The position numbers and the translations under genes were made by a program. Shown piece by piece: positions 1-8,177 of a stretch of DNA of 64,000 nt (the stretch's first letter is position 1; every line of letters starts with the position of its first letter). Location: assembly GCA_041652575.1 (NCBI GenBank), contig JBAZHC010000004.1:186001-250000 (forward strand). The letters run 5' to 3'. This stretch comes from Phycisphaerae bacterium (GTDB taxonomy: Bacteria; Planctomycetota; Phycisphaerae; Sedimentisphaerales; UBA12454). Below the pieces are notes generated by a model that saw nothing but the letters and a program-made list of their open reading frames with translations, did not search any database and was not told the origin of the DNA.

Positions 1-129
1 TATAACTGCTACCAGGCAGGTCTGATGGGCTATTCAGCTCCTGCAATCGATATTAATGGCGACTGCCTGACAAACTTTGTTGACTTTTCGGTTCTTGCAG
101 ATGAGTGGCTTGAATTAGGATTTGAATAA
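1..129 (+). CDS. C-terminal end of a secreted protein with dockerin-like repeat (5' truncated)
   Basis: Only the last 42 codons are in the window; the reading frame is open from base 1 and ends at TAA 127-129. The residues include AIDINGDCLTNFVDFSVLAD followed by EWLE, which is one half of a dockerin-like EF-hand pair: a D-x-N-x-D calcium loop, then a short helix ending in W-L. The same signature closes the proteins at 274-3108, 27495-29243 and 46174-47085. In planctomycetes such tails occur on secreted glycan-active proteins; the catalytic part of this one lies outside the window, so its function cannot be stated. It is followed by a 13-bp hairpin. Confidence 0.75.
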   Translation, partial: YNCYQAGLMGYSAPAIDINGDCLTNFVDFSVLADEWLELGFE

Positions 130-143
130 TAAGTGAATAGTAA

Positions 144-175
144 AATTTGCGGCGGTGTCAAAACCGCCGCAAATT
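144..175 (+). terminator. GC-rich hairpin after the truncated gene
   Basis: Arms 144-156 and 163-175 are perfectly complementary over 13 bp, with a 6-nt loop (GTCAAA), 14 bases after the stop codon. No U-run follows, so it is a weak candidate for intrinsic termination and could instead protect the 3' end. The core GCGGCGGT recurs in the hairpin at 4034-4059. Confidence 0.5.
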
Positions 176-273
176 CCTGATAGCGATCTTTAACATGAAG
201 AGTTAGAAGATCAAACGCAAGTCAGGGATGGACGCTTTTTCAGGTAAGTAATTTTGGAGTAGGTAAGAAAAGG

Positions 274-3108
274 TTGAAGACTGTTAGCTTTATTATCTTT
301 GCTCTTGTTATCATGACTGGCTGTGCTCTGGCCAGCTATCCGCAGCCTGCCGGGTTGTGGGAGTTCAACGATTCTGCCAATCTTGCAATTGCCACTTTAG
401 GCGCAAACTTAATTGAGTCAGGCTCTCATTCCGCCGTCGCGGGTATCGGCCCGGGCGATGGTGCGGTATTAGACCCGCTGACAAGTTACTACACATGCAC
501 TCATGGAATCGCTCCTAACGGCGGCGGTGCTTATGTAAATGAGTGGACCGTATTGATGGACGTAAAAGTTCCGACCGCCAGTATCGGCCAATGGATGACT
601 TTGTATCAAACTAATCCCTCAAATTCCAATGACGGCGACTGCTTTATCTCAACCGACAGAACGTTAGGCGTAACCGAAACAGGATACACAAGGAATAAAG
701 TAAGCGGCGAAACCTGGTATAGAATAGTAATATCCGTTGATAACGGCAGCTTTTACAGGATTTATGTCGATGGACTGCCCTGGCTGCCCGGTGCGGGTCA
801 AACAATAGACGCAAGATTTTCGCTCGACCCGCAGATTCTATTTTTCGCCGACGATAACGGCGATGATTATCCTATTATTTGCACTAACTTGGCAATCTGG
901 GGACAAGCTCTTTCAGATGCACAGGCAAGCGAACTTGGCACGGCATCCACCGCTATTGTAATAGACACCTATAGTAATACCGGAATAAATCTGATTAATA
1001 ATCCTTCCGGCAGCGATAACGTTTTAACGGACTGGACAATCACAGACGGCAACGAATGGCAGGCTACAGACAGAACGGACTGGCATTGGCCGAGAACAAA
1101 CAATTATTATTTCACACCCGGCCGTTCTGCTCACAGCGAGATGAGCCAGATAATAAACATCGGATATCTTGCAACTGACATTGATAACGGCAGAATTTCC
1201 GCAACCGCAAAAGGTTATATCGGCGGCGGAAATGATGGAGATCAGGGCCGTATAATTGTCGAATACAGAAATAGTACAAATGTAATACTGGCAACAACAG
1301 ACAGCAACTGTATTGAGGGGGCGAATTCAGCCAATTGGACACAATTGGTTCTTCCGGATGCCAACGGGCTTATACTGCCTTCGGGAACTCGTTCTATTAA
1401 ATACCGCCTGCTTACGCAGCGGACAAACGGAACAGACTGCGACGCATTTTTTGACGACCTTTCATGGGAATTCAAGAGAGTAATCGCCGGCAACACTGCA
1501 CCGGGTGTTCCTTCAGTCGCAGGTTCTAATTCTGTCTCGACCGGCACAAGCACAGCATATACTTTTGTTTCTACAGATGCCGAAACAAACAACATCAGCT
1601 ATCAGGTTGACTGGGGCAATGGGATTTCAAACTGGTCCGATTTACAGGCCTCCGGTACAAATTATAACGTTTCATATAGTTGGCCTGTACTCGGCGTTTA
1701 CGCAGTTCGGGCAAGAGCTCGTGACAGCAATGGAGCAATCAGCCAATGGTCCGTTCCTTATAACGTAACGGTTTCGGGCGATGCGGCAGGCGTGTTCAAA
1801 TCGCAGCCGTATCTGCAAAACGTAAGTAAAACCGCGATGACCATCGCATGGGAGACTGACCGTCCGGTAAACCCAACAGTTGACTGGGGACTGACTTCCT
1901 CTTACGGCAATAATACAAAAGGATTGTGCATTAACGCAGGGTTAAACGGAAGCACCATAGTATATACCTGCAAAGTACGAATCAGCGGACTCGACCCGCA
2001 AACAACTTATCATTTCAGAGCGTGCAATGGCTCAACATTAGGTAACGATGCAACATTCACAACCGCTCCAAACGATGATACACCATTTACTTTTGCCGTC
2101 ATCGGCGACACTCAAATGGTGGCCAGAAGACTAATAAATGATGCGCCGCATCCGGAGTGCAGCGCTGCAATATTTACAGCTATGGCCTCAACAGTTGATA
2201 TGGCTGTGTCTATTGGTGATGTTGTCGATAACTCGTCATACGGCCTTTATGTTAGTGCGTTCAGGCCTTATATGTGCGACATTCTGGGTAAACAGAAGCC
2301 GGTCTTTATCGCTTTCGGCAATCACGATGAGCCCGAAAACAGTCTGGTACACAAAGTCGTGCAAAACAGCGGTATGGGCAGTTTCTCGTTTAATTACGGC
2401 AACGCTCATTTTACCTGCGTTAGTTATTCGGATTGTGTAAAAGGCACGCTGCCGTCCGATGGGCATATCAATTCTTTGCCGCTTGACTGGATTCAGCAGG
2501 ACCTTTCATCTGACGAGGCGCAAAACGCAACCTGGAGATTTCTGTTTATTCACGTTCCGCCTTATTGCGAGCGGTGGTTTAACGGCAGCAGTAATATGCA
2601 GACATATCTCGTTCCGCTGCTGAACCAATATAATGTTCAAATATGTTTTAGCGGCCATACTCACGAATATGAACGCGGGATGTTAAACGGAACATTTTAT
2701 GTAATCAACGGATGCGCCAATTATCTTGATGTTGTCGAATCGATTACCATAGACTGGCCGTTTATGACAGTCGGCGGTGCGCAGAATATACCGGGTCTGC
2801 CCGATGGCGGCGGTTTAATACACGGCTGGACTGAAGTTCAAATTGACGGAACAGAACTTAATTTTAAAATGCACGCATATAATCTTGACGGCAGTTATTT
2901 TGGTGTGATAGATACAATCAATTTCGCACTGTCAGATTTTAATATGGACAACAATGTTGATGCCTCTGACCTTGTTGAACTGGCGGATGTCTGGTTAGAT
3001 GCCGGTCAGTTCTCCAGCAGGGATATCGCTGACAGAGAAAATAAAACAATCAATATGAAGGATTTTGCTGAGTTGGCCAACTATTGGATGTACCAGGGTC
3101 AGTTTTAG
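274..3108 (+). CDS. Secreted multidomain purple-acid-phosphatase-like metallophosphoesterase with LamG-like and dockerin-like modules
   Basis: This 944-residue protein starts at TTG 274, the codon best placed behind GGAG at 256-259. An N-terminal hydrophobic signal (about 1-20) is followed by a LamG-like module (about 25-230) homologous to the two next genes, a beta-sandwich (about 235-400), a PKD-like domain (about 405-500), a fibronectin-like N-domain of purple acid phosphatases (about 505-600) and a calcineurin-like phosphoesterase domain (about 605-860). The metal motifs are visible in order: GDTQ near 610, GDVVD near 647, GNHDE near 681, HVPPY, and GHTHEYER near 793. The C-terminal 55 residues form a dockerin-like EF-hand pair. 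It should act outside the cytoplasm on phosphate esters; the substrate is unknown. The TGC at residue 17 (T-G-C) might also be read as a lipobox, but cleavage after ALA is at least as likely. Confidence 0.85.
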   Translation: MKTVSFIIFALVIMTGCALASYPQPAGLWEFNDSANLAIATLGANLIESGSHSAVAGIGPGDGAVLDPLTSYYTCTHGIAPNGGGAYVNEWTVLMDVKVPTASIGQWMTLYQTNPSNSNDGDCFISTDRTLGVTETGYTRNKVSGETWYRIVISVDNGSFYRIYVDGLPWLPGAGQTIDARFSLDPQILFFADDNGDDYPIICTNLAIWGQALSDAQASELGTASTAIVIDTYSNTGINLINNPSGSDNVLTDWTITDGNEWQATDRTDWHWPRTNNYYFTPGRSAHSEMSQIINIGYLATDIDNGRISATAKGYIGGGNDGDQGRIIVEYRNSTNVILATTDSNCIEGANSANWTQLVLPDANGLILPSGTRSIKYRLLTQRTNGTDCDAFFDDLSWEFKRVIAGNTAPGVPSVAGSNSVSTGTSTAYTFVSTDAETNNISYQVDWGNGISNWSDLQASGTNYNVSYSWPVLGVYAVRARARDSNGAISQWSVPYNVTVSGDAAGVFKSQPYLQNVSKTAMTIAWETDRPVNPTVDWGLTSSYGNNTKGLCINAGLNGSTIVYTCKVRISGLDPQTTYHFRACNGSTLGNDATFTTAPNDDTPFTFAVIGDTQMVARRLINDAPHPECSAAIFTAMASTVDMAVSIGDVVDNSSYGLYVSAFRPYMCDILGKQKPVFIAFGNHDEPENSLVHKVVQNSGMGSFSFNYGNAHFTCVSYSDCVKGTLPSDGHINSLPLDWIQQDLSSDEAQNATWRFLFIHVPPYCERWFNGSSNMQTYLVPLLNQYNVQICFSGHTHEYERGMLNGTFYVINGCANYLDVVESITIDWPFMTVGGAQNIPGLPDGGGLIHGWTEVQIDGTELNFKMHAYNLDGSYFGVIDTINFALSDFNMDNNVDASDLVELADVWLDAGQFSSRDIADRENKTINMKDFAELANYWMYQGQF

Positions 3109-3173
3109 AAATGCGTTTAATCTAAACTATAAAGTTTAGTAAAATTTTAATAACTTTTTTTGGAGGATTAGAA

Positions 3174-3992
3174 ATGAAGAAATTTGTTGTAGTAGTATTA
3201 GTTCTTGCAATATCGGGTATTGCAGGAGCGGCCGGTTATGTTCCTGCCGGTGCAACGGGTCTGTGGCGTTTCCAAAACAGCACAGACAAACTTAAAGCGA
3301 CATTTGGCACAGACCTGGTGAACAGCAACCCAGACAACGCTGCCTGGATGTTAGGTCCATGGACTATGATAGGAGTCCCGGGAAATGCCGGTTTGTATGC
3401 TGACGGCGGTATCGTTCAGGATCGCAGTTGGGATTATCTTAGCTGCTATCATGGTATCAGCGGCGGCAATGGCGGCGGAACCTACATCAATGAGTACACA
3501 ATTGCCATGGATGTTTACACAGGCGGCGCCAGCTGGTTCAGTTTATACCAGACTGCATGGGGCGGCAATTCAAATGATGGTGACCTGTGGGTAACTCCAA
3601 CTGGCGCAATCGGCAATGGCGATACTGGTTATTCAACCCTGACCATGGACAACACCAAATGGCACAGAATCGTATTGTCTGTTGACAATGGCAGCTTCTT
3701 CAGAGCTTATGTTGACGGCGTTCTGTTCCTCGATGGTACTCCACAGGCCGTTGATGGCAGGTTCTCTCTCGAACTTGACCGTTTCAATCTTTTCGCAGAC
3801 GACAGTTGGGAAGACTCATGGATTCTCACCGGCACAGTAGCAACATGGGGTCGCGCTCTGACAACTCCAGAAATCGCTCAAATGGGCGGCTGGATAGGCG
3901 GCAGTGCAACACCTACAGAACTGATAATTCCGGAACCAGCAACGATGGCTTTACTGGCTCTCGGCGGTTTGCTGATTAGACGCAAGAAATAA
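3174..3992 (+). CDS. LamG-like PEP-CTERM protein, copy 1 of a tandem pair
   Basis: The 272-residue product has a signal peptide (cleavage near GIAGAAG), a single concanavalin/LamG-like domain and the C-terminal sorting signal IPEPATMALLALGGLLIRRK. Conserved LamG features include S-V-D-N-G-S-F-F-R-A-Y-V-D-G near residue 185 and a late T-W-G-R-A-L. In this phylum PEP-CTERM tails are processed by exosortase, so the protein is probably surface-exposed or matrix-bound and may bind glycan. The ATG follows TGGAGG at the ideal distance. It is about two-thirds identical to the next gene and related to the LamG-like module of the phosphatase-like protein upstream. No catalytic motif is visible. Confidence 0.85.
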   Translation: MKKFVVVVLVLAISGIAGAAGYVPAGATGLWRFQNSTDKLKATFGTDLVNSNPDNAAWMLGPWTMIGVPGNAGLYADGGIVQDRSWDYLSCYHGISGGNGGGTYINEYTIAMDVYTGGASWFSLYQTAWGGNSNDGDLWVTPTGAIGNGDTGYSTLTMDNTKWHRIVLSVDNGSFFRAYVDGVLFLDGTPQAVDGRFSLELDRFNLFADDSWEDSWILTGTVATWGRALTTPEIAQMGGWIGGSATPTELIIPEPATMALLALGGLLIRRKK

Positions 3993-4033
3993 GTTCGGCA
4001 GCAGATGATTTGATTTTAAATTGTTAAACCAAA

Positions 4034-4059
4034 GGCTGCGGCGGTAAAACGCCGCAGCC
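4034..4059 (+). terminator. 10-bp GC-rich hairpin after the first LamG PEP-CTERM gene
   Basis: Arms 4034-4043 and 4050-4059 (GGCTGCGGCG / CGCCGCAGCC) are perfect, with loop GTAAAA, and the stem is flanked by AAACC/GGTTT. No long U-run follows. A decayed copy lies after the second gene, near 5025-5044. Confidence 0.5.
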
Positions 4060-4145
4060 ATGGTTTGCTTCTCTAAAAAAACTTTGTTTAATCTATAATG
4101 TTAAAATTTAATAAAATTTGATTAGCTTTTTTTAGGAGAAGAGGA

Positions 4146-4976
4146 ATGAATAAAATTATTATAGCAATATTAGTTCTTACAATATCCGGTATCGCAGGAG
4201 CAACGATAAATTTCCCGATGAACGGGCTCACCGGTCTGTGGCGTTTCCAGGACAGCGCCAATAAATTTGCACCTACATTTGGCACGGCCCCCATTACATC
4301 CAGCAACGCCGGTAACAGCGCATGGTTCTCAGGTCCATGGACAATGGTAGGAACCCCGGTAAATAATGGATTGTATGCTGACGGGGGATGCATTCAGGAA
4401 CGCATCTGGGATTACATTACGGTTCAGCACGGTATCAGCGGCGCTAATGGCGGTGGCAGCTACATCAATGAGTACACAGTTGCCATAGATTATTGCCAGA
4501 CAAGCGGCCTGACCGCATGGAACAGTCTGTTCCAGACTGCATGGGGCGGCAATTCAAATGACGGCGATCTGTGGACTGATGGCGCCGGCCATATCGGCGT
4601 TGGTGCTACTGGTTATTCAACTCTGACCTATGACGCATCTAAATGGCACAGAATCATATTGTCAGTTGACAATGGCAGCTTCTACAGAGTTTATGTTGAC
4701 GGTGTTCTGTTCCTTGATGGCGCAGGCCAGGCCATTGACGGCAGGTTCTCTCTCGAACTTGACCAATTCAATCTTTTCGCAGATGACAGCTGGGAAGACC
4801 AGTGGGGTCTCGTCGGCACAGTAGCCGTATGGGGTCGCGCTTTGTCAACTGCTGAAGTCGCTGGAATGGGCGGCTGGATTAATGGCTCAGCTACGCCAAC
4901 AATTTGGGTGGCCCCCGAACCTGCAACAATAGCAATTATAGCTTTCGGCGGTTTGCTGATTAGACGCAAGAAATAA
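4146..4976 (+). CDS. LamG-like PEP-CTERM protein, copy 2 of a tandem pair
   Basis: This 276-residue protein is a paralogue of the preceding gene, with the same plan: signal peptide, one LamG-like domain (L-S-V-D-N-G-S-F-Y-R-V-Y-V-D-G near residue 180) and the PEP-CTERM tail APEPATIAIIAFGGLLIRRK. The ATG follows TTTAGGAGAAGAGGA. The similarity extends into the 5' untranslated region (a TTTAATCTA and A/T-rich block before the ribosome site) and into the 3' hairpin, so the duplicated unit included its control sequences. Strong residue conservation argues that both copies are functional. It is a likely surface-displayed glycan-binding or structural protein; no enzymatic residues are recognisable. 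Confidence 0.85.
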   Translation: MNKIIIAILVLTISGIAGATINFPMNGLTGLWRFQDSANKFAPTFGTAPITSSNAGNSAWFSGPWTMVGTPVNNGLYADGGCIQERIWDYITVQHGISGANGGGSYINEYTVAIDYCQTSGLTAWNSLFQTAWGGNSNDGDLWTDGAGHIGVGATGYSTLTYDASKWHRIILSVDNGSFYRVYVDGVLFLDGAGQAIDGRFSLELDQFNLFADDSWEDQWGLVGTVAVWGRALSTAEVAGMGGWINGSATPTIWVAPEPATIAIIAFGGLLIRRKK

Positions 4977-5024
4977 GTTTGGGCGTCTGAGAATTTTTTG
5001 ATTAGAAATTATCAAACTACGGAT

Positions 5025-5044
5025 TGCGACGGCAAAACGCCGCA
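5025..5044 (+). repeat. Degenerate copy of the duplicated 3' hairpin
   Basis: Bases 5025-5031 (TGCGACG) and 5038-5044 (CGCCGCA) pair over 6 of 7 positions around the loop GCAAAA. Sequence and context match the intact hairpin at 4034-4059, so this is its decayed duplicate. The stretch from here to 5262 holds no convincing gene. Confidence 0.45.
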
Positions 5045-5262
5045 GCCATGGTTTGCTTGTGTAAATAGAACCTGCCCCCTTCTCTCAGCATTAATCTATT
5101 CACACCCAAAACATTTAAAGCAAGTCTTGAGGTTTATATGCGGACAATATATAATATGTCTCCGTTGCCCGAAAATTTAAAAAAATTGGGATTGACGGTA
5201 TTGTTTCAACTAAACCTGATTTTATAATGGAAAATATCTATTTGTCTTTGTGAGGTTTTATT

Positions 5263-7218
5263 ATGAGAAAAATATCAATCTCCGGAAGTTGTTTTTTTAT
5301 CATAACCATACTTATTTCCTCTGCTTATTCTAATATTGAACCTGCGGCTATTTTTTGCGACCACATGGTGCTTCAGCAAAAAGCTGATGTGCCTATATGG
5401 GGATGGGCTCAGCCGGATGAAAAAATAACGGTTCAGCCCGGCTGGCTGCAGGAAAGCGTATCCGTTACGGCTGATAAACAGGGCAACTGGAAAACTCAAA
5501 TCAAAACACCCGAGGCAGGCGGACCATATACCATTAAAATCAGCGGGCAAAACGAGATTATTCTTTCGGATGTTTTAATCGGCGAAGTTTGGGTCTGTTC
5601 CGGGCAGTCAAATATGGAGGTTTGTTTGGAGTGGCTTGGTACGGAAAGAAGCAAAAAAGATATCAAAGAGGCGAATAATCAGCAAATAAGAATATTCGAT
5701 ATAAAGGACAGGTTTTCATTTTACGAAGAAAAGGATTGTACAGGCTCGTGGAACACCTGGCTGCCTGCGACAAGTGACCATATAAGATGGTTCTCGGCTG
5801 TTGGTTATTATTTCGGGAAAACTCTTCAAGAAAAACTGAATGTTCCAATCGGGCTCATCTCTTCGCACTGGGGCGGAACTGCTGCCGAGTCATGGATGGA
5901 CCTTGATACAATCAAAAAGTTTCAGAGGCTGGAAACGCCGGCTGAAATTATTTCCGGCGTTAGAGACAACAATAAAAACCCCGATGATGCCTTTAGGCAA
6001 TTGTTAGATGAATGGCTTAAAAAAGTTGCCGATGAGGATGATGGAATAAAAAACAAATGGTTCGAAAAAGATATGAATGATACCGACTGGCAGCAAATGA
6101 GTCAGCCTGTCTGGTGGAGCGGCAGTTCTCTCAAAGGCGTACATGGAATTGTCTGGTTTAGAAAAGAATTTATCCTGCCGACAGATAACGAGCCGCAGGA
6201 TATGGAACTTAATCTTGGCACAATCGACGACATTGATAGTGTCTGGATTAACAATAATTATATCGGGACCATCATCGGTTGGGATATAAAAAGAATATAT
6301 AAAATACCGGCGGCATTTCTGCATAAAGGCCCGAACCTGATTGCTGTTCGTGTGATTGATACCGGCGGTGACGGCGGATTTGGCGGAAAGAAAGAAGACC
6401 TGAAAATCAGTTCCGCCGGAAAAGACCCGCAAAGTCTGGCCGGACAGTGGAGATATAAAACTGGTAACCCGAAAACAGACTGGCAGGTGCCGCAGTTTAC
6501 AGCTATTAATCAATATTCCCCTACCGCGCTGTTTAATGCGATGATTGCGCCTCTTATGCCTTATAGAATAGCAGGAGCAATATGGTACCAGGGTGAAGGT
6601 AACGTCGGATTCCCAATTGAATATAGAAAACTGTTCCCTGCGATGATTGAAAACTGGCGAAGCAGATGGGGACAGGGCAATTTCCCATTTTATTATGTTC
6701 AGATTGCACCGTGGGACTATGGCGATGCCTCTTGCAGTCAGGCCTTACGTGAGGCGCAAATGATGACTCTTTCGGAGCCGAATACAGGTATGGCTGTTGT
6801 GATGGATATAGGGGAAGAAAAAGATATTCATCCGAAGAACAAACATGACGTCGGTGACAGGCTTGCCCGATGGGCACTGAATAAAATCTACGGTAAATCG
6901 GATGTGGTTTTCTCCGGACCATTGTACAAAGAAATGAAAATCGACGGTAATTCAATTCGGTTATTTTTTGATTATGCACAGGGCGGACTGGTTGCTAAAG
7001 GCGGCGAGTTGACATATTTTACAATCGCCGGCGAAGACAGAAAATTTGTTTCGGCCAAAGCGGTCATTGACGGAGAAACTATCGTTGTGTCAAACCCGCA
7101 GATTGAAAAACCTGTTGCGGTTCGGTTCGCCTGGAGCAATTGGGTACAGCCCAACCTGTTCAACACCGCAATTTTACCGGCATCGTCCTTCAGAACAGAC
7201 TATTGGCCGCTGCAATAA
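5263..7218 (+). CDS. Secreted sialate O-acetylesterase family (SASA) esterase with inserted beta-sandwich
   Basis: The 651-residue protein has an N-terminal signal peptide (hydrophobic residues about 8-23) and the SGNH-type SASA fold. CSGQSNME places the nucleophile at Ser116, AIWYQGEGNV follows near residue 440, and DIHPKNKHD near 521-529 supplies the catalytic His (His523). Between them, about residues 255-370 form a galactose-binding-like insert typical of the long version of this family. Characterised members remove acetyl groups from sialic acids or from xylan and pectin, so the exact substrate is open. The start follows GAGG at 5252-5255. The ribokinase-family gene begins 20 bases after its stop, suggesting an operon. 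A shorter paralogue without the insert is at 57816-59351. Confidence 0.88.
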   Translation: MRKISISGSCFFIITILISSAYSNIEPAAIFCDHMVLQQKADVPIWGWAQPDEKITVQPGWLQESVSVTADKQGNWKTQIKTPEAGGPYTIKISGQNEIILSDVLIGEVWVCSGQSNMEVCLEWLGTERSKKDIKEANNQQIRIFDIKDRFSFYEEKDCTGSWNTWLPATSDHIRWFSAVGYYFGKTLQEKLNVPIGLISSHWGGTAAESWMDLDTIKKFQRLETPAEIISGVRDNNKNPDDAFRQLLDEWLKKVADEDDGIKNKWFEKDMNDTDWQQMSQPVWWSGSSLKGVHGIVWFRKEFILPTDNEPQDMELNLGTIDDIDSVWINNNYIGTIIGWDIKRIYKIPAAFLHKGPNLIAVRVIDTGGDGGFGGKKEDLKISSAGKDPQSLAGQWRYKTGNPKTDWQVPQFTAINQYSPTALFNAMIAPLMPYRIAGAIWYQGEGNVGFPIEYRKLFPAMIENWRSRWGQGNFPFYYVQIAPWDYGDASCSQALREAQMMTLSEPNTGMAVVMDIGEEKDIHPKNKHDVGDRLARWALNKIYGKSDVVFSGPLYKEMKIDGNSIRLFFDYAQGGLVAKGGELTYFTIAGEDRKFVSAKAVIDGETIVVSNPQIEKPVAVRFAWSNWVQPNLFNTAILPASSFRTDYWPLQ

Positions 7219-7238
7219 ATTTTCGAGATAACAAAAAA

Positions 7239-8177
7239 ATGGCAAAAATTGTAACCATCGGTTCGGTTAATATGGATTTAGTGATGCATTCCGAACGTAT
7301 GCCTTCGCCGGGCGAGACAATCAAAGCCGGAAATTTTTATACCAATCCCGGCGGCAAGGGAGCAAATCAGGCCGTCGCGGTTGCAAAACTTGGCGGAGAA
7401 TCTATATTACTGGCAAGAACGGGGGACGACGGTTATGGAAAAGAATTAACTGCCGCTCTTGAAAAATACGGCGTTAATACAAGCTGTGTGAAAACAACAA
7501 AATCCTGCTGCAGCGGTATGGCTATTATTTCAATTATGACCGGCGGTGAAAATTCAATCACTATAATCGGAGGCGCCAATGACAGGCTCCTGCCGCAGGA
7601 TGTTGACGACATTGAAAATCAAATCGCATCTGCAGATGCAGTCATGGTGCAATTAGAGGTCTCGACCGATACAGTAAAAAGAGCTATTCAGATTGCAAAA
7701 AAACATAATAAATTAACCGTTATAGACCCAACTCCGGTACCTCCCGGCGGAATACCCGATGAGCTTTTCGAAGTTGATATCTTCAGCCCAAACAAAAGCG
7801 AAACTGAACTGCTTACCGGACTGGTAATAAAAACGGATAACGACATTAAAAAAGCGTGTAATTTATTTTTATCCAAAGGCGCAAAACAGATAGTCATGAA
7901 ACTTGGCAGTGAAGGCGTTTTTATAATGGATAAAAACGGTAACGCCAAACACATTCCTGCCTTTAAAGTCAAGCCGGTCGATACTACCGCAGCCGGCGAT
8001 TCTTTCACGGCCGGTACGGCTTTAAGATTCATTGAAACAGGGTCTATTGAACAGGCTGTTCGTTTTGGCTGTGCCGCAGGTGCATTAACTGTAATGTCAA
8101 ATGGCGCTCAACAGGCGATTCCCTGTCGAAGGGATGTGGAAGCATTTCTGAAAGGTGATGCCTCTTTCCAAAATTAA
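7239..8177 (+). CDS. PfkB-family sugar kinase, ribokinase-like
   Basis: The 312-residue protein has the PfkB layout: an N-terminal T-I-G-S-V-N-M-D strand, the first signature around NPGGKGANQAVAVAKLGG (about 38-55), and the second, D-T-T-A-A-G-D-S-F-T-A-G near residue 250, holding the catalytic Asp and anion hole. The double-G motif and NxxD arrangement match ribokinase most closely. It would phosphorylate a pentose or related sugar in the cytoplasm using ATP. The start is taken at ATG 7239, not a longer frame opening inside the esterase gene, because homology begins at MAKIVTIG. The stop overlaps by three bases the stop of the convergent gene. Confidence 0.87.
   Translation: MAKIVTIGSVNMDLVMHSERMPSPGETIKAGNFYTNPGGKGANQAVAVAKLGGESILLARTGDDGYGKELTAALEKYGVNTSCVKTTKSCCSGMAIISIMTGGENSITIIGGANDRLLPQDVDDIENQIASADAVMVQLEVSTDTVKRAIQIAKKHNKLTVIDPTPVPPGGIPDELFEVDIFSPNKSETELLTGLVIKTDNDIKKACNLFLSKGAKQIVMKLGSEGVFIMDKNGNAKHIPAFKVKPVDTTAAGDSFTAGTALRFIETGSIEQAVRFGCAAGALTVMSNGAQQAIPCRRDVEAFLKGDASFQN

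Noticed and set aside
4998..5180. 60-codon plus-strand frame after the second LamG gene
   Set aside because: It overlaps the decayed 3' hairpin, lacks a ribosome site and has no coding character.
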